Below, one piece after another: positions 59,301 to 64,000 of a DNA stretch of 64,000 nt. The notes under the pieces were generated by a model. That model ran no database searches. It was not told where the DNA came from and worked only from the letters and a program-made list of their open reading frames with translations. The stretch is from Pseudisothecium myosuroides. Lineage: Eukaryota > Streptophyta > Bryopsida > Hypnales > Lembophyllaceae. The stretch is from the NCBI GenBank assembly GCA_951799445.1, contig OX637287.1:32692224-32756223 (forward strand), written 5' to 3'. Position 1 is the stretch's first letter. Every line of letters begins with the position of its first letter. Both the position numbers and the translations under genes were made by a program.

Positions 59301-60841
59301 ATGCGTAGTAATTGGTCATTGAGAACTGTGAAATGACTGCATTGAGTTCAGATCTAAATATTTGTTGACTGGATATTAATGTTTTTTCAGGCAGGGGATT
59401 TGGATCATTTGGCAGCGTCCTTCTTGGTGGCACACAATATCGCTCATGGAAATAATCTGCGCAAAACGCCTGCTCTGCAGTATCTCTATTACCTTGCCCA
59501 GGTGTATTTTCCTTCCTCATTTAGTCTGGGAACTTACAATTTGATCTTCAATCACGTCTTGCCAGTCCTCTGACTTCATCTTTTAGAAGAGATGGTGAAA
59601 GATGTGTATCATTTGCAGCTGGAGCTCCTGTGAGCACAATAATTAAATTCTATAATCATGGAGGAAATCTAATTATTATGTTGTATTGATATTAATCTCT
59701 TGTCCATGTGGTCTGCGATAATAAGTTTTGTACTCATATTTTTCTGAATAATCTAACTTGCAGATTGGATTGGCTATGTCTCCATTAAGCAACAACTCCC
59801 TCTTCCTGGACTACCACCGCAACCCTTTTCCCATGTTCTTTTCTCGGGGTCTCAATGTCTCTCTCTCAACTGACGATCCTTTACAAATTCACATGACCAA
59901 AGAACCCCTTGTTGAAGAGTACAGCATTGCTGCACAGGTAACGCCTCTGTCCAATGTTTTGCAGCAGTTCTTTCTGATTTTTTTGACTGAGGTTGTGCCT
60001 GAGATCATCTCTATATCAACTTTAATTGCTTTACGTGTTGGAATCAGGTGTGGAAGTTAAGCTCTTGCGACCTCTGTGAGATTGCTCGCAACTCTGTTTA
60101 TCAATCAGGATTCGACCACAGGACGAAGGTCTGTTCTCTTATCCTTCATGAAATTCAGAACGTTGTTGTGCCTTAAAAGGTTTTCTTATCCTACTCGAAT
60201 CGCAATCGGTGTTTGAATCACTTAGTTCTTACCACTTCGGCTGTGGATGGTGCAGACACACTGGCTGGGAAAGGATTACTCCAGGAGGGGTCCTGAGGGC
60301 AATGATATTCACAAGACGAATGTTCCTCACATGCGTGTAGAATTCCGTAATGAGGTACAAATATCACGTCACTTCCTCTGGTTCAGGTTTATCAAGTCTT
60401 GGTTGCAAGGCCCGAATACTTCTTCATTGAGTTACACTGATTGCAGCATATTCCTCCTCTAGAAGAGAATTGTGCTTGGATTCTCCCAACAAGACCTTCC
60501 AATTGTTTTATGAACAGTGATTTTATTCCCCTCAATAGTGTCACTACCAGTGCGTATGGTGACGCCTTCTTTACTTAAATAATGCTAAAAGTTTGTCTTA
60601 TGTACGACTCGGCTAAATTATGCACGTGAATTTGTATTGATAAAGGGATCTACTCGGGGTCCATAATCTCTCATATTCTGTCGTTTGTTTACTTTTTATA
60701 TCTTAGTCACGTACAGCATATTAATCTCAATCTGTCTTATGCTCACTGCAAATTCTTTTATGTGTCCTCCAGGTGTGGTTACAGGAGATGCAGTATGTAT
60801 TTTTGGGCAAGGCCAAAATACCTGACGTAATTTTCAACTGA
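53323..60841 (+). CDS. AMPD: AMP deaminase, 19 coding exons, 879 aa
   Basis: The enzyme hydrolyses AMP to IMP and ammonia, balancing adenylates; the Arabidopsis orthologue FAC1 is essential in the embryo. Coding exons: 53323-53686, 54143-54396, 54745-54955, 55328-55506, 56085-56136, 56285-56415, 56617-56796, 56994-57061, 57353-57495, 57816-57877, 58044-58157, 58327-58467, 58810-58962, 59178-59231, 59391-59501, 59764-59937, 60048-60128, 60256-60354, 60773-60841. All have GT-AG borders and the frame holds throughout. An N-terminal membrane helix (residues 9-31) and a variable, acidic linker ([15 protein letters not shown], encoded near 54300-54345) precede the conserved domain. Zinc ligands are H431 and H433 ([13 protein letters not shown]), H699 (RPHTGE) and D776 (SLSTDDP), exactly 40 residues beyond the FAC1 positions I recall. 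The start is the first ATG after an in-frame GTG. The exon 2 acceptor (54142) was chosen because the nearer one at 54111 breaks the frame. Confidence 0.95.
54675..54703. repeat. (TTGA)n microsatellite in AMP deaminase intron 2
   Basis: About seven tandem TTGA/GATT units, ending about 40 bp before the exon 3 acceptor at 54744. Confidence 0.85.
55677..55987. mobile_element. GAGCATCTC-family MITE, copy 2 (311 bp), in AMP deaminase intron 4
   Basis: Inverted ends GAGCATCTGTACCCATGCGC and GAGCACCTGCACCCTTGTGC, flanked by TGA on both sides (55674-55676 and 55988-55990). Related to 48316-48805 by its ends. The intron borders are intact, so it is probably spliced out with the intron. Confidence 0.7.
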
Positions 60842-61646
60842 TCAACCGCGTTGTTTCCCTCGATTCTCAGCTGTGACTTTGTTCTTGTTAGTCTTCTTAG
60901 GATCGCCTTTCTTGAGTTGTGTCTTCCCTTTCTCAAGGAGAGCCTGGCACAATATACACCTTAGTGTCTAGAGGCTTGCAACGACCGTCCCAAGCACCCC
61001 ATGGGGATAAGGTGCCTGAAGTTCTTGTGGTTTACAGTTGGTAGTTAGGATCTCCGGATTTCCGCTGAGGAATTATATTATGCACTCAGAGCTTTGGCCC
61101 TGGTGCCAGTGTGTTTTTAGCTTATGCTGGCATCAGGGCGTTTTGAGTTAGAGCTGAAAAATCTCAAATATTATGAGGTGCAGTTTGGTACATGGTGGAT
61201 GCTGATCCCTCCATCCACCTTGTTGTTGTGTGGGGGAACTTGAAAATATTTTGCATTGATTGTGTACCACTTAGTTCATTTTGTAATTTGAGGGGAATTT
61301 AGGTTTCAGACGTAAGCAGGGGCATTATCATAGACGGCTTTATTGGTTGATTCCATGCTTTGTTTATAAAGACCATTACTGTACGTTGTGACCGTATGCT
61401 TGCTGTGTTGTATTTGGGCTGGTATACTCATTCCTCATTTTTTAATCTATCTTCTTAAGACTTCGTTACTGCGCTGACTTGCAGCGAGGGTGTAGATGCT
61501 CTCAGTCCTCTCTCCCTGCAGTATGCCTTCTGTGGACAGCAGACAAGACCGTTGTAGACAAGATCCCTGTTAAAACTGAAGGATAATGCGCAAATCAGTA
61601 TGAAATGAAATATTAAACTATTGTACCCACCAGCATTTTTTGTTAA
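60842..61646 (+). other. AMP deaminase 3' flank
   Basis: Gene-like composition continues for about 700 bp, consistent with a 3' UTR (for example the run around 61100-61450). No separate gene found. Confidence 0.4.
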
Positions 61647-62297
61647 CCCTTGAATGCTGCTGTGGCCTCTGATACATGAATGACAAAGAATCTTTCTATG
61701 TACTAGGGCAGAAGTGCAATTGTTCATTCTTGGAATTTTGTGCGCGAAGGGGAGATCTTGTATAGTACTTTGACCTCCAATGAGTACTTTTGGTTTTGTA
61801 AAGTAGATGATGTTATACCATACCAAAAGGTATGATTTCTATGGTTACCAAGCGTAGCATTTAAGGATATAACGTTGTAGTTTAAAATTTTCACATTACA
61901 CATGTTGAATTTTAAAAAAAATTATGTTGAGGAGTTGAATTGAAAGTCTGATTTTTATTTTTATTTCTAAAAATACTTGATTTTCATTCTTTAAATTTTT
62001 TAAAGTAGAACTAGGTCCAAGATTGAATGAAAAATAAATCGTTAATAACTCTAAGATGAAATTGAAACATAATAATCTCCAACGGTGAGATTGTTTAAGC
62101 AAGCAAATTTAACCTTGTCAAATAATTGTTTTTGAATCATGAGATTTTTCATAACTTTCTCACCACTAGTATAAATGGTAATACTTTTGCCTTTGGGCAT
62201 TGATTGAAATATAAATAATATTCCCAAAAAGTTGATGTGTTCTCCCATCTTCAAAAACAATTTCAAAAAATCACAATGAAATTTGAGACTTTAGGGG
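61647..62297. mobile_element. TTAA-flanked element related to 6456-7382 (about 651 bp, left end uncertain)
   Basis: The right end inverted CCCCTAAAGTCTC and TTAA at 62298-62301 are clear. Read in reverse, the interior shares blocks with 47222-48100 (AATCTCACCGTTGGAGATTA-like, TTATGAAAAATCTC). The left border at TTAA 61643-61646 plus CCCTTGAATGC is only inferred. Confidence 0.45.
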
Positions 62298-62441
62298 TTA
62301 AGAGTCACATGAAACTTTCTTATTTGAAAATGTTTGATAGGTACAAATGTTTTGGCTACAGTGAATGCATTCAAGGGTGATCATTTATTGGAAGTTTAAA
62401 GGCATAAGTAGGTACCCTATGCTTTCAACTTTGAATAAGTG

Positions 62442-62805
62442 CATTAGAGAAAAAATGAGCCCTCTGGAGGGCTGCTCCGGAGTGACATGCCAAGCTATTA
62501 AAAAGCTTGGCCTGTCACTCCAGTACTGTCCTGCGGTGAGCAGTCAGCTTGGTTGACTGCTCGCCGAAATCGCGATTTTTTTGTTTATTTTTTATTTTTA
62601 ATATATATATATATATATATATATGTAATTTTTTTAAGATTAAAATAAATAAAAATAAATAAATTTTTTTTTTTACTAGTAATTTTCGGTTCCTGCGCCA
62701 ATTCTGCTGCAGTTTCTGCCGGGCGGAAATAGGGGAAAAACTATTTTTTTGGCAAAAAAAAAGTAAATTTCAGGGTCCTCCGGAGGGCTGATTTTTTCTC
62801 TAATG
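62442..62805. mobile_element. CATTAGA-family MITE, copy 3 (364 bp), with two internal hairpins
   Basis: Inverted ends CATTAGAGAAAAAATGAGCC and CATTAGAGAAAAAATCAGCC, both followed by CCTC(T/C)GGAGG. Inside are the hairpins GGAGTGACATGCCAAGCT / AGCTTGGCCTGTCACTCC (62479-62521) and GCGGTGAGCAGTCA / TGACTGCTCGCC (62532-62566), then a pure A/T core containing an (AT)n run (about 62599-62625). Confidence 0.8.
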
Positions 62806-63920
62806 GGCAGTTTGGATGCTTGTTCCCTACTCCGAGTCTTGCTTTGCGCTCAACCTCTTTCTCTGCCTTGGATGTCCACATTTCGAGTTCTAGAGAGTAG
62901 ATGCCAGAGATACAATTATCAGTGAGAATGTGATGTTTTCTTGGTACTCACATCCTGATTCACCCAAATATTAAGCAACAAACGGGAAGACGTAAATCTC
63001 TTTCTTACATTACAGGAAGTCCATGTTCTCTAAAAATGAAATTCAACTCCATAATAATATTGAGGGTTCGGAAGTCAGAGGGACATAGTCTGCGCGAAGT
63101 CCTCCACTTTGCAATTTAAACAAACGAGAGAAATCGAGAAAAGAGAACTCATGGGGAAAATGCACAGAAATTGGCAAGCAGAATGCACGAGATTGAGCCA
63201 CCCAACTGTCCAAGAGAATAGGAATGAATCCAAGGAGTTTGTTGCAGTCGGTCACCAGTGACTCCGATTAGTTTAGTGCAACTTCTTTTTTCAATTGTTT
63301 TCCAATCTTTCAATAAGTAACCACTAGTCCGGTCCCTTCATAAACCCTAGAAAACCTTAAAATGTTAAGAGAACAACAGGGATCTCTATGTCAGGTCCTG
63401 CAATTTCGTTTCCTCAAAGAACAGAAATTGGTAGGTTTGTTACCCAATTTGGGTCCAACACGATTTCTTTCCTCATTCTAACTCCACGCCCTTGCAAGCA
63501 TTCTGGATCGATCTTCATTCCAAAATTGCCTATTCTGCAAGCAAGCTCAGACACCCCACCCGTGAGCGCCAGGTAGAAAGCACAATTCCTTGCCGAGGAT
63601 TTCAAGACTGAACGTGTGGATGACGGAAACCATTTCCTTTTGTGTTCAAGTATCCCCTTTGTATGTACAGGTAGTATACTGTAATGCTTGAACTAATGCC
63701 GGTAGAGTTTGCCAGGCTCTCTAATTTTCTATCCACCTACTCGATCGCTCTTGTATTGAGAGCTAGTTACCTCATCTCAGCTAGCTATTGACTCGCAATT
63801 CGTGGGCCAATTGCAAGCGAGCGATTCTACAGCAAAAAACGAATCACCTAAAATTGTGATTCATCTCTGCAACACTGAAGAATAGAATTGAAAGGGACGT
63901 CAAGTCGTCCATGGCGGTCT
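62806..63920. other. 3' flank of the right-edge EF-hand gene
   Basis: Probably contains the 3' UTR of the minus-strand gene entering from the right. No other gene supported; the short frames at 63043-63605 are not convincing. Confidence 0.45.
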
Positions 63921-64000
63921 TCAGTAGACAAACGTGCCGCTCATAAGCGCTTTGAATTCTCGGAAGTCGATCATGTGGTCTCCGTCGGCGTCCACGCACT
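63921..64000 (-). CDS. C-terminal end of an EF-hand calmodulin-like protein (partial)
   Basis: The minus strand reads V-D-A-D-G-D-H-M-I-D-F-R-E-F-K-A-L-M-S-G-T-F-V-Y and a TGA at 63921-63923. D-A-D-G-D-x-x-I-D-F-x-E-F is a canonical EF-hand calcium loop (positions 1, 3, 5, 9 and 12 occupied by D, D, D, D and E) with the second helix after it, typical for the last EF-hand of plant CML or other calmodulin-like proteins. The rest of the gene lies beyond the window, so the subfamily cannot be decided. Confidence 0.85.
   Translation of the reverse strand, partial: CVDADGDHMIDFREFKALMSGTFVY

Overview
The window is nuclear DNA of a land plant. It holds spliceosomal introns with GT-AG borders, a plant-type AMP deaminase, a core snRNP protein with a plant-like sequence, arabinogalactan-type secreted peptides, and many plant transposable elements (Stowaway, CACTA, PIF/Harbinger-like MITEs, an LTR retrotransposon). 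I cannot name the species; nothing decides between a bryophyte, lycophyte, fern or seed plant. Protein-coding content is low, and most of the window is AT-rich intergenic and repeat DNA.

Genes, left to right: (1) a seven-helix membrane protein of unknown function, at least two exons, about 484-2048 (+), 5' end unresolved; (2) SmF, the core spliceosomal Sm protein, five coding exons, 8855-10146 (+), with a first coding exon of only six bases and an LTR retrotransposon ending 143 bp before the start codon; (3) two arabinogalactan-peptide genes facing each other, 29522-29734 (+) and 36938-37189 (-); (4) a decayed polygalacturonase (GH28) pseudogene, about 41489-43187 (+), carrying a MITE; (5) a complete AMP deaminase of 19 coding exons, 53323-60841 (+), predicted 879 aa with all four zinc ligands; (6) the last EF-hand of a calmodulin-like protein entering from the right edge, complement 63921-64000.

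The most striking structure is a 12-kb inverted repeat centred at about 17330 (roughly 11665-23925). Its inner arms (12427-17156 and 17505-22234, about 4.73 kb each) look nearly identical. The outer arms are clearly diverged and carry different insertions: a 400-bp element on the left and a 1.35-kb foldback element of about 180-bp units on the right. This suggests an old inverted structure whose core was later homogenised, or a sequencing/assembly hairpin placed on an old inverted repeat.

Repeat families that recur: elements with TTAA flanks and CCC termini (piggyBac-like); PIF/Harbinger-like MITEs with TTA/TAA duplications and ends near GGGCCGCTTTACA or GAGCATCTC; MITEs with CATTAGA ends; AAGGTAGGAGG-ended MITEs; one Stowaway; and one non-autonomous CACTA element with a perfect ACG target duplication. 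A separate 37-bp-stem hairpin at 30331-30457 looks like a microRNA precursor. It is the best candidate for an undescribed functional element outside the palindrome.

The genes do not form a pathway. SmF (splicing) and AMP deaminase (purine nucleotide balance) are housekeeping, the AG peptides are secreted cell-wall glycopeptide precursors, and the polygalacturonase copy is dead.
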